The notes under the pieces are model-generated. The model worked only from the letters and a program-made list of their open reading frames with translations, did not search any database and was not told the DNA's origin. Made by a program: the position numbers and the translations under genes. Below are positions 42,156 to 50,568 of a stretch of 64,000 nt of DNA, piece after piece (positions within the stretch are counted from its first letter, which is position 1; each line of letters starts with the position of its first letter). Origin of the DNA: Verrucomicrobiales bacterium (GTDB taxonomy: Bacteria > Verrucomicrobiota > Verrucomicrobiia > Verrucomicrobiales > DEV007); the NCBI GenBank assembly GCA_016795505.1, contig JAEUHH010000055.1:62001-126000 (forward strand), written 5' to 3'.

Positions 42156-43289
42156 GTGAACCCCACCTACCTCGACTGCAACGCCACGACCCCACTCGAT
42201 CCCGAGGTGCGGGAAATCCTGTTGCGATATCTGGCCGAAGAATACGGCAATGAGGGCAGTCGCACCCACGAGTATGGGGCCCGCGCCAAGCAGGCCGTAC
42301 AGCGGGCGCGAGATCAGGTGGCGGCCGTAGTGGAGGCGACCCGGGACGAGGTGATTTTCACGAGCGGCGCCACGGAGAGCAACAACATCGCCCTGTTGGG
42401 CCTCGCGGACCACGGCCGGGAAAGTGGGCGCCGGCATGTGATCACCACTGTGATCGAGCACAAGGCCGTGCTGGAACCTTGTGAGGCTCTGGAAAAGGTG
42501 GGCTTTGAGGTGAGCCGCCTGGGCGTGGACTCCAGCGGGCGGATCGATCCTGCCGAGCTGGCTGCCACGCTCCGGCCTGAGACGCTGCTGGTCTCCGTGA
42601 TGCAGGTCAACAACGAGACCGGCATCCGCCAGCCGATGGCAGAGATCACCGCCACGCTGGCCGATCACCCGGCCTATCTCCACACCGATGCCGCGCAGGG
42701 CTTTGGCAAGGATCTTGAAACGCTGAAGCTGCGGCGGATCGACCTGATCAGCATCAGCGGGCACAAGCTTTTTGCCCCGAAAGGTGTGGGCGCTCTCGTG
42801 ATGCGCCGCCGAGGTTACGACCGGGTTCCCTTGCGACCGCTGACTTACGGAGGTGGTCAGGAACGGGGCTTGCGGCCGGGAACGCTGCCGGTGGCGCTCA
42901 TCGCCGCCCTGGGAACCGCGGCGGAGGTTGCGGTGCGGGATCGCGAAAAGCGGCAGCGACGTTGTCGAGAGATCCGAGAGGCGGCGCTGGAAGCGCTGGC
43001 GCCGCTGTCACCCAAGATCAGCGGTGACGAGTCCCATGCCATGGATCATGTCCTCAACGTGGCATTCGGCAACCTCGACTCAGAGGCGCTCATGGTGGCG
43101 GTGAAGGATCTGATTGCCATCTCCAATGGCTCCGCTTGCACCTCCAGCAGCTACACCCCCAGCCATGTGCTGCGAGCGATGGGAATGACCGACGATGAGG
43201 CGAACAGCTGCGTCCGGGTCAGTTGGTGCCACCTCACTCCCGATGTCGACTGGGGCGCGGTAGCTGCGAGAATTCAGTCCCTGCTGTAG
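42156..43289 (+). CDS. dndA: Cysteine desulfurase DndA (IscS-like)
   Basis: A 377-residue pyridoxal-phosphate enzyme with a GTG start at 42156. Motifs are YLDCNATTPLDPEVR at the N-terminus, FTSGATESNNIALLG near residue 70, PLP lysine in SISGHKLFAPKGVGAL near 205 and catalytic cysteine in SNGSACTSSSYTPSHV near 328. It takes sulfur from L-cysteine and passes it to DndC. The gene is divergent from the other dnd genes across a 61-bp AT-rich spacer that must contain both promoters. It is convergent with the HARE-HTH gene. Confidence 0.93.
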   Translation: MNPTYLDCNATTPLDPEVREILLRYLAEEYGNEGSRTHEYGARAKQAVQRARDQVAAVVEATRDEVIFTSGATESNNIALLGLADHGRESGRRHVITTVIEHKAVLEPCEALEKVGFEVSRLGVDSSGRIDPAELAATLRPETLLVSVMQVNNETGIRQPMAEITATLADHPAYLHTDAAQGFGKDLETLKLRRIDLISISGHKLFAPKGVGALVMRRRGYDRVPLRPLTYGGGQERGLRPGTLPVALIAALGTAAEVAVRDREKRQRRCREIREAALEALAPLSPKISGDESHAMDHVLNVAFGNLDSEALMVAVKDLIAISNGSACTSSSYTPSHVLRAMGMTDDEANSCVRVSWCHLTPDVDWGAVAARIQSLL

Positions 43290-43292
43290 ATA

Positions 43293-43500
43293 GACCCCTT
43301 GCCAAAAAACTTTGCCGAAAAAATCTCTCTTAATGGGTATGTATTCGGCTCGCTTCGCTCGGGAGGTCTCGAGAGAGCGGCCAGAATCTCCACTGGCTTC
43401 GTTGCTTCTCAGTCACGCAGCTCGCTGCGCTCCTTCGTTCGCGCCTTGCCAGTGAAAATTCTGACTCGCTCTTTTCGGCAAATCTTTCTGGCAAAAGGTC
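43293..43500. repeat. MITE-like imperfect palindrome between convergent defence genes
   Basis: The ends GACCCCTTGCCAAAAAACTT (43293-43312) and the complement of 43481-43500 (GACCTTTTGCCAGAAAGATT) are imperfect inverted repeats continuing with TTGCCGAAAA. A second, inner pair is GCCAGAATCTCCACTGGC (43380-43397) against GCCAGTGAAAATTCTGAC (43448-43465). The element fills exactly the gap between the dndA stop and the stop of the HARE-HTH gene. It contains no ORF. It may be a miniature transposable element or a large bidirectional terminator. Confidence 0.65.
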
Positions 43501-43503
43501 TAA

Positions 43504-43743
43504 TCAGGGCAGCAGGGAGAATCGGCCATCCGGTTCCTGACTGAAAACTTTGGTCTTTGCCGGGGTGCAGGCATGGGCATTTTCGGCATGGCGCTTGAGG
43601 GCCGCCAGAACGACGGCCCGTCGGCTGCCCGCGGTTCGGAATGGGAACAGTCCATCCCGCTCAATGACCTCGAGAATCTCCTCGACGGTGAGGGGGCGCC
43701 CGGCCCGGCGGAGCACTTCGAGAGCGGCTTGTTTGACGGTCAT
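43504..43743 (-). CDS. HARE-HTH domain small protein
   Basis: A 79-residue protein made almost entirely of a HARE-HTH (HB1/ASXL/restriction-endonuclease) winged helix: VKQAALEVLRRAGRPLTVEE, ILEVIERDGLFPFRTAGSRR, and a C-terminal DGRFSLLP strand. Such domains are found fused to restriction enzymes and chromatin proteins and probably recognise modified DNA or partners. It overlaps the stop codon of the Dnd-associated methyltransferase by 4 bp (ATGA), so the two are co-translated. Confidence 0.85.
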   Translation of the reverse strand: MTVKQAALEVLRRAGRPLTVEEILEVIERDGLFPFRTAGSRRAVVLAALKRHAENAHACTPAKTKVFSQEPDGRFSLLP

Positions 43744-45815
43744 GGCTTCGGTGGGACGGGTTTGCGGGCGAGACCCTGGGTCAGGCCTACTTGTTTTAGG
43801 GCAGACTCGAACTCTTCGCGGCTTGGTGCGCCAGTGTCATTGGACCCCAGCATCGTCTCCGTGATGCCCAGCTTGCGCAAGCGCTTGCTGTAGCGCTCCA
43901 TCGCCTCGCGCCTTGGGTAATCCGTCGGGAGGAAACGCTCCTTGAAAAACAGGATCTGATGCACCGGTCCCTCAGCGTGGTCGATCACGCTGACGAACAA
44001 GCGTCGCAGATCGATCTTGATGCGGGTAACCAGTTCTGGAAGCGCCTTTCCGTCAAAGTCGTCGTAATGCTGGAAGGTCAGTTTCCCGGAGTAAACATGG
44101 AGCTTGATCAAATCGGCCTGACGGGGATCGCCGAAAAGCCGGGCCGCGCACTCGATGTAGATCCGGAGGATCGGCGGCAGGCGATCGATGAGGGATCGAT
44201 GGATCGTGAAATGTCCTTCCTTTCCATCGAACCAACCGAATTCCAGATTCTCCATCGCCGCCTCGATTTCATCCGAGTCGCCCGCCGCAAACAACAAGGC
44301 TCTCGCCTCGTCGCATGCCCCGGCATAGTGACCGAAGAACGATTTGATGTCGGTCCGAAGGCCCTCGGAAAGATGGGCGAACGGGGTCCGCCGCTTTTGG
44401 AACTCACCGGCGGCGAGATACACGAGAAGGTCCTCTTTCCGCCGGCGCCTCGCATCCGCCAACGGTTCCTCGCCGAATTTTTCCGCGAAGAGCCGGACCG
44501 CCTGATTGATCGAAAGGCCAGCGGCCCTGAGATCCTCGGAGCGAAGATATTCCGCCGGCTTGGGCGCCCGCCCCAGCTCGATCAGCCGCTTCCAGAAATC
44601 ATCGAGCAATTCGGGATGCCGATCATAGGCGGACAGGCGAACACGCTGAGGCCTCAACAAGCGGAGTCGTGAATGGATCTGTTCCCAATCCACAATGCGC
44701 TGAGTCCGCCGAGATAGGAAATCCTGCTGATCATCGACATGGCGAAAGACATAGCAGATGCCCAGCTCCACCGGAATCGGCTCCGCATGAAGGGCCTGTT
44801 CGATCAGGCCGGTCAGTTCGGTGGGCTCGAAATGCTTTTGAAAGGTATTCCGCACCGTCACGAGACCGTCAGCGTAGGCTTCCGCATACGAGTAGGATTC
44901 CCGCCCGGTGATGAGAGTGGAAACGATGAGGAGTTTTCGGGTGTGTTCCCAGGCATCCACCAGGACTTCCACCCTTTCCGCCGGGTCTTCGATGACATTG
45001 AGGACGAATCCAAGGTTCACCACATCGGCCAACGACTTATCCGCATCGGGAGCAAAATGGGGATCCCATCCTGATGCTGCGTATCCCAGCACGCTCAGAC
45101 CCGCAACATCATCCCCAAGCCCACAACCATAGTCGAAAAACGTCTCCGTCTGCCGGATCAGGCCGTGATCCAACAGGCATTTTACTGGCTTGGAAAGATC
45201 GGCCCGCGACAGGGCGGTGCGATGCCGGTCAATTCGCCGGTCGGCTTCTGTGGCGGCGAGCGGCCCGTCTCCGGCTGGCTCCACCGAAATCAATTCGTGA
45301 CCGCGATAGCCAAGGCCCTTTTCCGCGAGCAATCGCTCCCAGTTCAGTTTGAATCCGATGGTGGCCGTCTTTTCATAAAGTCCGGCGCCCTCCTCCTGGT
45401 CGGTGAGTCTCCGGAAGCGCTCAGCCTCCGGGTGGGAATCCGGAAGAAAGGCCTCCTTCCGATGAAGGATCGGCGGATTGGACCGATCCCGATAGATAAT
45501 CCGGCGCGCCTTGGCGGTCGCCAGATCGATTGACACCGACTCGGTCAGGACAGGATGGGGATCGTCGAAAAAATCGGGATAGCTCAAAAAGGAACACCGG
45601 AGATCGACGGTCGAGAACTTGATGATGTTGAATTCTGAACCCAGCGAAAGCCGCTTCCGCAGTCGATCAGTGACGGTCCGAAGAGTCTCGGGCAACTCAA
45701 AAGTCGGATCGTCGAAAACGTAAATGGCCGTGGGAAGGCGTTTGCCGAACGCCAGCTCGGCGACGCTCTCGTGGAATGAGCCGGCTGATTGAGGGCGGGA
45801 AGGTTCAGAGGCCAT
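43740..45815 (-). CDS. DNA phosphorothioation-associated putative methyltransferase
   Basis: A 691-residue protein with the plan of the Dnd-associated methyltransferase family. Its N-terminal region of about 200 residues begins SFHESVAELAFGKRLPTAIY. An SAM-binding segment ETFFDYGCGLGDDVAGLSVL follows near residue 220, with VVNLGFVLNVIEDPAER further on. The C-terminal half is long and helical. Genes of this family occur only near dnd clusters and their role is unproven. It is followed by the coupled HARE-HTH gene, and its orientation towards dndA places it in a separate transcript. Confidence 0.9.
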   Translation of the reverse strand: MASEPSRPQSAGSFHESVAELAFGKRLPTAIYVFDDPTFELPETLRTVTDRLRKRLSLGSEFNIIKFSTVDLRCSFLSYPDFFDDPHPVLTESVSIDLATAKARRIIYRDRSNPPILHRKEAFLPDSHPEAERFRRLTDQEEGAGLYEKTATIGFKLNWERLLAEKGLGYRGHELISVEPAGDGPLAATEADRRIDRHRTALSRADLSKPVKCLLDHGLIRQTETFFDYGCGLGDDVAGLSVLGYAASGWDPHFAPDADKSLADVVNLGFVLNVIEDPAERVEVLVDAWEHTRKLLIVSTLITGRESYSYAEAYADGLVTVRNTFQKHFEPTELTGLIEQALHAEPIPVELGICYVFRHVDDQQDFLSRRTQRIVDWEQIHSRLRLLRPQRVRLSAYDRHPELLDDFWKRLIELGRAPKPAEYLRSEDLRAAGLSINQAVRLFAEKFGEEPLADARRRRKEDLLVYLAAGEFQKRRTPFAHLSEGLRTDIKSFFGHYAGACDEARALLFAAGDSDEIEAAMENLEFGWFDGKEGHFTIHRSLIDRLPPILRIYIECAARLFGDPRQADLIKLHVYSGKLTFQHYDDFDGKALPELVTRIKIDLRRLFVSVIDHAEGPVHQILFFKERFLPTDYPRREAMERYSKRLRKLGITETMLGSNDTGAPSREEFESALKQVGLTQGLARKPVPPKP

Positions 45816-45896
45816 CGCTTTTCTGAAACCACGATTTGTTCAGCTACCCCATGGAGTTTCTCCCTGAACCAACCTCCCCAACCATCAACCCCGCGA

Positions 45897-47267
45897 TCAC
45901 CGCATCTCCGCCTCGGCTTCCTGCTCGCTGACGCCTTCGCTCTGGAGGTAGCGGACGGGGCGGTAGCGGCGGGCGACGGGGATGAAGAGCACGGCCACGG
46001 CGAGCATGAGGTAGGCGAAGAACCGGAAATAGGCCGGGCCGGACAGGTTGAACAGGCTGTCCTCGCCCCGCACCAGCAGGACGACGAGGGCGGTGAACCA
46101 ATTGCCCACCCACACGGAGAGGAGGTAGAAGGTCATGACGAGGGACTTCATCCGCGGCCGGGCCTGGGTGTAGGCGAACTCGAGGGCGGTGATCGACACC
46201 ATGACCTCGGAGGCGGTCTGGAAGGCGTAGGCGAGCACCTGCCACCAGGCGGTGGGCACCTCGCCGGCGAGGATGCGGGTCTCGACCCACGCGGGGATGA
46301 GGAAGGAGGGCACGGCGAGGAACAGGCCGATGCCGATCTTGCGCAGGTCGGTGAGGGGGAAAAAGCGGTCGATGGCGGGATAGAGGACGTAATTGAAGAG
46401 CGGCACCATGACGAGGATGAAGAAGGGATTGAGCGCCTGGAACTGGGCGGCATCGAACTCGATGCCGAAGAGGCGCCGGTCCATTTTCTCCGCCTGGGCG
46501 ACCCAGGAGCTGGCATTCTGGTCGAACAGGGACCAGAAGGCGGCCACGAACACGAAGTAGATGACGGACAACCGGCCGAAGGACCGCAGGTTGTCGGCGG
46601 TGAGGACCTCGCGGAAATAGGCGCTCCCGGCCGGGGGGATGTGGACGAAGCGGTGGCGTCCCATCCAGAAGACGACGGTGGCGAGGAACATGAGGATGCC
46701 GGGCACGCCGAAGGCCCACTCGGGTCCGACGCGGCCCAGCAGCGCGGGGGTGGCGAGGCTGGAGATGAAGGCGCCGACATTGATGGAGAGGTAGAACCAG
46801 CCGAACATCTTGGAGATGAGGTGGCCATTCCCCCGCCCGAACTGGTCGCCGACGTGGGCGGAGACGCAGGGCTTGATGCCGCCGGCGCCGAGGGCGATGA
46901 GCCCCAGCCCGAGGGCGAGGCCGAAGCGGGTGTCGTCAAAGGCGAGGGTGAGGTGGCCGAGGCAGTAAACGACGGAGAGGGCGATGATGGTGCGGTACTT
47001 GCCGAGCCAGGCATCGGAGATGATGGCCCCGAGCAGGGGGGTGAAGTAAACGGCGCCGTTGAAGATGTGGATCCAGAAGGTGGCCTGCTCCTCGCTCATG
47101 CGATCGGCCTCGCCGAGCCGGTTGGACAGGTACTGGGTCATGAAGGTGAAGAGGATGGCCTTCATGCCATAGAAGCTGAAGCGCTCGGCGGCTTCGTTGC
47201 CGATGATGTAGGGCACGCCGGACGGCATGCGGTCGGAGGCGTCGGGAGCGGTGCGGTAGCTGGCCAT
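45897..47267 (-). CDS. POT/PTR family peptide transporter
   Basis: A 456-residue major facilitator protein with about 12 membrane segments. The family motif appears as FSFYGMKAILFTFMTQYL with a preceding Glu in GNEAAERF (ExxERFxYY-like). The second motif is GWFYLSINVGAFISSLATP. Proton-driven import of di- or tripeptides is expected, although many bacterial members carry other substrates. The start is placed at 47267 (MASYRTAPDASDR...); the upstream open frame is translated heptamer repeat. It is unrelated to the neighbouring defence genes. Confidence 0.9.
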   Translation of the reverse strand: MASYRTAPDASDRMPSGVPYIIGNEAAERFSFYGMKAILFTFMTQYLSNRLGEADRMSEEQATFWIHIFNGAVYFTPLLGAIISDAWLGKYRTIIALSVVYCLGHLTLAFDDTRFGLALGLGLIALGAGGIKPCVSAHVGDQFGRGNGHLISKMFGWFYLSINVGAFISSLATPALLGRVGPEWAFGVPGILMFLATVVFWMGRHRFVHIPPAGSAYFREVLTADNLRSFGRLSVIYFVFVAAFWSLFDQNASSWVAQAEKMDRRLFGIEFDAAQFQALNPFFILVMVPLFNYVLYPAIDRFFPLTDLRKIGIGLFLAVPSFLIPAWVETRILAGEVPTAWWQVLAYAFQTASEVMVSITALEFAYTQARPRMKSLVMTFYLLSVWVGNWFTALVVLLVRGEDSLFNLSGPAYFRFFAYLMLAVAVLFIPVARRYRPVRYLQSEGVSEQEAEAEMR

Positions 47268-47331
47268 GGTCGGGGGGAGTAGTAGCGTCGGCGGGGCGGG
47301 AGGGCAAGACGGGGGTTTTTTCGGGGTCGAA

Positions 47332-47424
47332 GTTCGGAGTTCAAAGTTCAAAGTTCAAAGTTCAAAGTTCAAAGTTCAAAGTTCGGAGTTCAGAGTTCAG
47401 AGTTCAGAGTTCAGAGTTCAAAGT
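47332..47424. repeat. Heptamer tandem tract GTTCNNN
   Basis: About 13 copies of a 7-bp unit, mainly GTTCAAA and GTTCAGA with GTTCGGA at some positions. The tract lies upstream of the POT transporter and would add spurious residues if its frame were extended. It is followed at 47448-47478 by an A/G-rich motif (CCACGGAGGCGCGGAGG). The same heptamer family is at 31234-31275. Confidence 0.85.
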
Positions 47425-47508
47425 TTTAGGTTTTTGGGTTTTGGGGTTCACCACGGAGGCGCGGAGGACGCGGAGGGGGGGGAGGAATAGTGGTGGATTT
47501 GGCGGGAC

Positions 47509-47587
47509 CTGGGAGCGCTGGCATCCTGCCGGCGTCGCTTGGCTCCGGGTCGAGAGCGTCCGCCGGCAGGGATGCCGGCGCTCCCAG
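47509..47587. repeat. 79-bp imperfect palindrome
   Basis: CTGGGAGCGCTGGCATCCTG+CCGGCG (47509-47534) is inverted at 47561-47587 as CGCCGGCAGGGATGCCGGCG+CTCCCAG. It has the look of the dispersed palindromic repeats common in verrucomicrobial genomes. There is one copy in this window and no ORF. Confidence 0.75.
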
Positions 47588-47625
47588 GGGGCCACAGGAT
47601 GTCAGCCGCGCTCGGGGTGAAAACT

Positions 47626-47674
47626 TTCCGATGAGACCCTGTCTGATCGGAGTGGATACCCTGTCTGATCGGAA
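47626..47674. repeat. Dispersed 22-bp-unit element, copy E
   Basis: Unit 1 is CGATGAGACCCTGTCTGATC+GG (47629-47650) and unit 2 is the divergent AGTGGATACCCTGTCTGATC+GG (47651-47672), flanked by TTC and GAA. It lies 62 bp upstream of the serine hydrolase start. The frame of the hydrolase upstream region is not used, but the plus strand is open across it and would read CLIGVDTLSDR. Confidence 0.8.
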
Positions 47675-47736
47675 TGGCAGCGGGGGGCGCCAAGGCGGGT
47701 CTTGCCAAAGGGGCGGGAATTTTGGAGACTCGGGCG

Positions 47737-48927
47737 ATGAAAATGCCCCTCTGTCTGTCACCGGTTCTTTTTTGGCTGTTCCTCGCTGCGGGTCTGCTGG
47801 CTCCGCTGCCGCCGTCGATGGCGCAACAATCGACCGGGGCTCCGGATGCGAAGGGGCTGGCGGGGATCCGGGCGGCGATGGAGGCGGAGATCGCGGCCCA
47901 CCATGCGGCGGGGACGGTGACGCTGGTGCTGCATGACGGCCAGTTGGTCCACCACGAGGCGGTGGGCTCGGCGGACAGGGAAAAGGGGGTGGCAATGACG
48001 AAGGACGCCGTTTTCTGGATCGCCTCGATGACGAAGTCGATCAGCGTGACGGCGATCCTGACTCTGGCGGACGAGGGACGCCTCTCGCTGGATGAACCGG
48101 CGTCGAACTACCTGCCCAGCCTGAAGAATGTGAAACTGGCCAATGGGGCGGCGCCCCAGCGCCCGATCACGCTGCGGGACCTGATGTCGCACACGGCGGG
48201 CATCGCCTTTCCGCCGCGCAAGGCCACGGACGGCGCGCACTCGCTGGCGAGCTACACGGAGGAACTGGTGAAGGCACCGCTGGCCTTCGAGCCGGGCTCG
48301 GCTTACGAATATGGGTTCGGCATCACGGTGGCGGGCCGGATCGCGGAGATCGTGAGTGGGCAGCCGTTCGATGCGTTCGTGCAGGAGCGCATCCTCGATC
48401 CGCTGGGCATGAAGGATACGTCGTTCCACCCGGATGACCGGTTGCGGGCGCGTTTTGTGAAGACTTACAAGACGGCGGAAGACGGGAAGGGGCTGGCGCT
48501 GGCTTACAACACGTTCGTCACGCCGGAGGCGGCGATCCGCCGGATGACGGAGCCGTCGGGCGGGCTGTTCTCGACGGCGTCGGATCTGGCGAAGTTTTAC
48601 CAAATGATCCTGAACGACGGCCTGCACGACGGCCAGCGCATCGTATCACGGGCGGCGATCGCGGAGATGACGAAGGGCCACTCGGCGGGCGGCAAGCCGG
48701 TGCCATACGGTCTGGGCTGGCAGACGGGGACGCCGGGCAAGCCGGGGATCGCTGGCTTTTCGCCGCGCGCCTTTGGTCATGGCGGGGCGTTCGGGACTCA
48801 CGGCTGGATCGATCCGGAGCGCCGGGTGGTGACGGTGTATCTGGTGTCGAATGTGCTGGTGAAGGACGGCGGCCAGGCGCGCGATGCCTTTCTGTCGCGG
48901 GTGGCGGGAACGGCGAAGGCGCCGTGA
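47737..48927 (+). CDS. Secreted serine hydrolase (class C beta-lactamase/esterase family)
   Basis: A 396-residue protein with signal peptide (MKMPLCLSPVLFWLFLAAGL). The beta-lactamase-related domain carries the SxxK motif IASMTKSISVTAILTLADEG near residue 105, the Tyr motif in GSAYEYGFGITVAG (YxG rather than YxN) near 190, and the third motif FGHGGAFGTHGWIDPER near 350 (HGG-type). Such enzymes hydrolyse esters or D-amino-acid peptides; true beta-lactamase activity is not expected. The ATG at 47737 is chosen because the upstream frame contains repeat DNA. Confidence 0.9.
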   Translation: MKMPLCLSPVLFWLFLAAGLLAPLPPSMAQQSTGAPDAKGLAGIRAAMEAEIAAHHAAGTVTLVLHDGQLVHHEAVGSADREKGVAMTKDAVFWIASMTKSISVTAILTLADEGRLSLDEPASNYLPSLKNVKLANGAAPQRPITLRDLMSHTAGIAFPPRKATDGAHSLASYTEELVKAPLAFEPGSAYEYGFGITVAGRIAEIVSGQPFDAFVQERILDPLGMKDTSFHPDDRLRARFVKTYKTAEDGKGLALAYNTFVTPEAAIRRMTEPSGGLFSTASDLAKFYQMILNDGLHDGQRIVSRAAIAEMTKGHSAGGKPVPYGLGWQTGTPGKPGIAGFSPRAFGHGGAFGTHGWIDPERRVVTVYLVSNVLVKDGGQARDAFLSRVAGTAKAP

Positions 48928-48994
48928 AGGGGTCCAGAAATGGAGGCCCACGGAAGGCACGGAAGGCACGGACAAGGAACAGATTGGAAAGCGA

Positions 48995-49099
48995 TTAGAG
49001 CAAGTTTAATTGATCCGTAGCCGCGCTCGCCAGAGCGTGGACCAGGGCATCGAGCCACCTTCTGGCGAAGGCGGCTACGTTTTTGTTAAAACGCTCTAA
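48995..49099. repeat. 105-bp MITE-like palindromic element
   Basis: The ends are inverted: TTAGAGCAAGTTTAA at the left and the complement of TTAAAACGCTCTAA at the right. Inner arms GTAGCCGC (49018-49025) and GGCGGCTAC (49070-49078) enclose GCGTGGACCAGGGCATCG (49035-49052). The inner part matches sequence at 61555-61621 in opposite orientation, so it belongs to a dispersed family. The rest of 48928-49192 shows no gene. Confidence 0.7.
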
Positions 49100-49192
49100 C
49101 CTCTCCGAAAAGGCGAGTCTCAAGGGTCGCTTCAATGCCTCATCCTTCCGTGGAATTCCGTGCAATCCGTGGGCACTCCTTTTCCTTTCCAG

Positions 49193-49443
49193 GATGAAAG
49201 GAATGGCCGCGAATTGTTGGGCTGAGGCGTTTGGGGGTGGCTTGGCTTTTGGGGGGACGCGAATGAAAGGAATGAAACGAATGGCCGCGAATGGTTGGGC
49301 TGAGGCGTTTGGGGGTGGCTTGGCTTTGGGGGGACGCGAATGAAAGGAATGAAACGAATGGCCGCGAATGCTTGGGCTGAGGCGTTTGGGGGTGGCTTGG
49401 CTTTTTGGGGGACGCGAATGAAAGGAATGGCCGCGAATGGCGG
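49193..49443. repeat. Tandem repeat, about 78 bp per unit
   Basis: Copies begin at 49193, 49261, 49338 and 49416. The second and third are 77-78 bp and nearly identical, the first lacks about 10 bp, and the fourth stops after about 28 bp. Each unit contains ATGAAAGGAATGAAACGAAT, GGCCGCGAATG and GGCTGAGGCGTTTGGGGGTG. The units do not keep one reading frame, and the spacing is not CRISPR-like. The stretch 49100-49192 between this and the MITE shows no feature. Confidence 0.88.
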
Positions 49444-49503
49444 GGTTGGCGCTTTTTGGGTGAGTGACGGGGCGATGTGGGCCTTTTCGGTTTGAAGTGG
49501 GGA

Positions 49504-49543
49504 CAAAAAAAGCCCGGAGCGCGTGGGAAACGCACTCCGGGCT
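49504..49543 (-). terminator. Intrinsic terminator of the superoxide dismutase gene
   Basis: The minus strand reads AGCCCGGAGTGCGT, loop, ACGCGCTCCGGGCT followed by seven T residues, 32 bp after the sod stop codon. This is a strong Rho-independent terminator with one mismatch in the stem. Confidence 0.9.
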
Positions 49544-49574
49544 GTTTGAGATCGGAAGGATCGGGACCGGATGA

Positions 49575-50207
<633 letters not shown>

Positions 50208-50568
50208 GATGTTTTTTCGATGGGTTGTGGATGTGGAATGGGTAGGAGACAGTCCGGGCGATCTTTCCTACGCGCGACCCGGTGCGGTTGGATTCGCACC
50301 GAAAGGGCCGCGGTCGGGGATCGACCGGTCCGGGACCGTAAGGCACTTGCCGGAAAAATCAAAAGCCCGATGGCGTCCCCGCTCCGCCGGTCGGGCTGTC
50401 ACGGGCTCCGGGGGCGGAACAAACTACAGGGACGCGCGCCCCGGCCGGCTTTTCCGCCCGGAGACCGACCGGGGAGTTGTCAGGGGCGGGCATCCGTCCT
50501 TATGATTGGCTCGTTGCGCGGCTTTTGCCTTTTTTCATCGCCGCCCCTCCCCTTCCCTTTCCTCCCCC
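50208..50568. promoter_or_regulatory. Divergent sod / CRTAC1 upstream region with a terminator-like hairpin
   Basis: This 361-bp spacer contains a hairpin at 50361-50397 (AGCCCGA / TCGGGCT with a G+C-rich interior). On the minus strand it is followed by a T-rich run (TTTTGATTTTT), so it has the form of an intrinsic terminator pointing towards sod. No minus-strand gene precedes it. It may be attenuation-like, may protect sod from antisense transcription, or may end an unrecognised small RNA. No ORF is supported. Confidence 0.45.

Noticed and set aside
49193-49443. Possible CRISPR array
   Set aside because: The repeated unit is about 78 bp with no unique spacers, and no cas genes are present.
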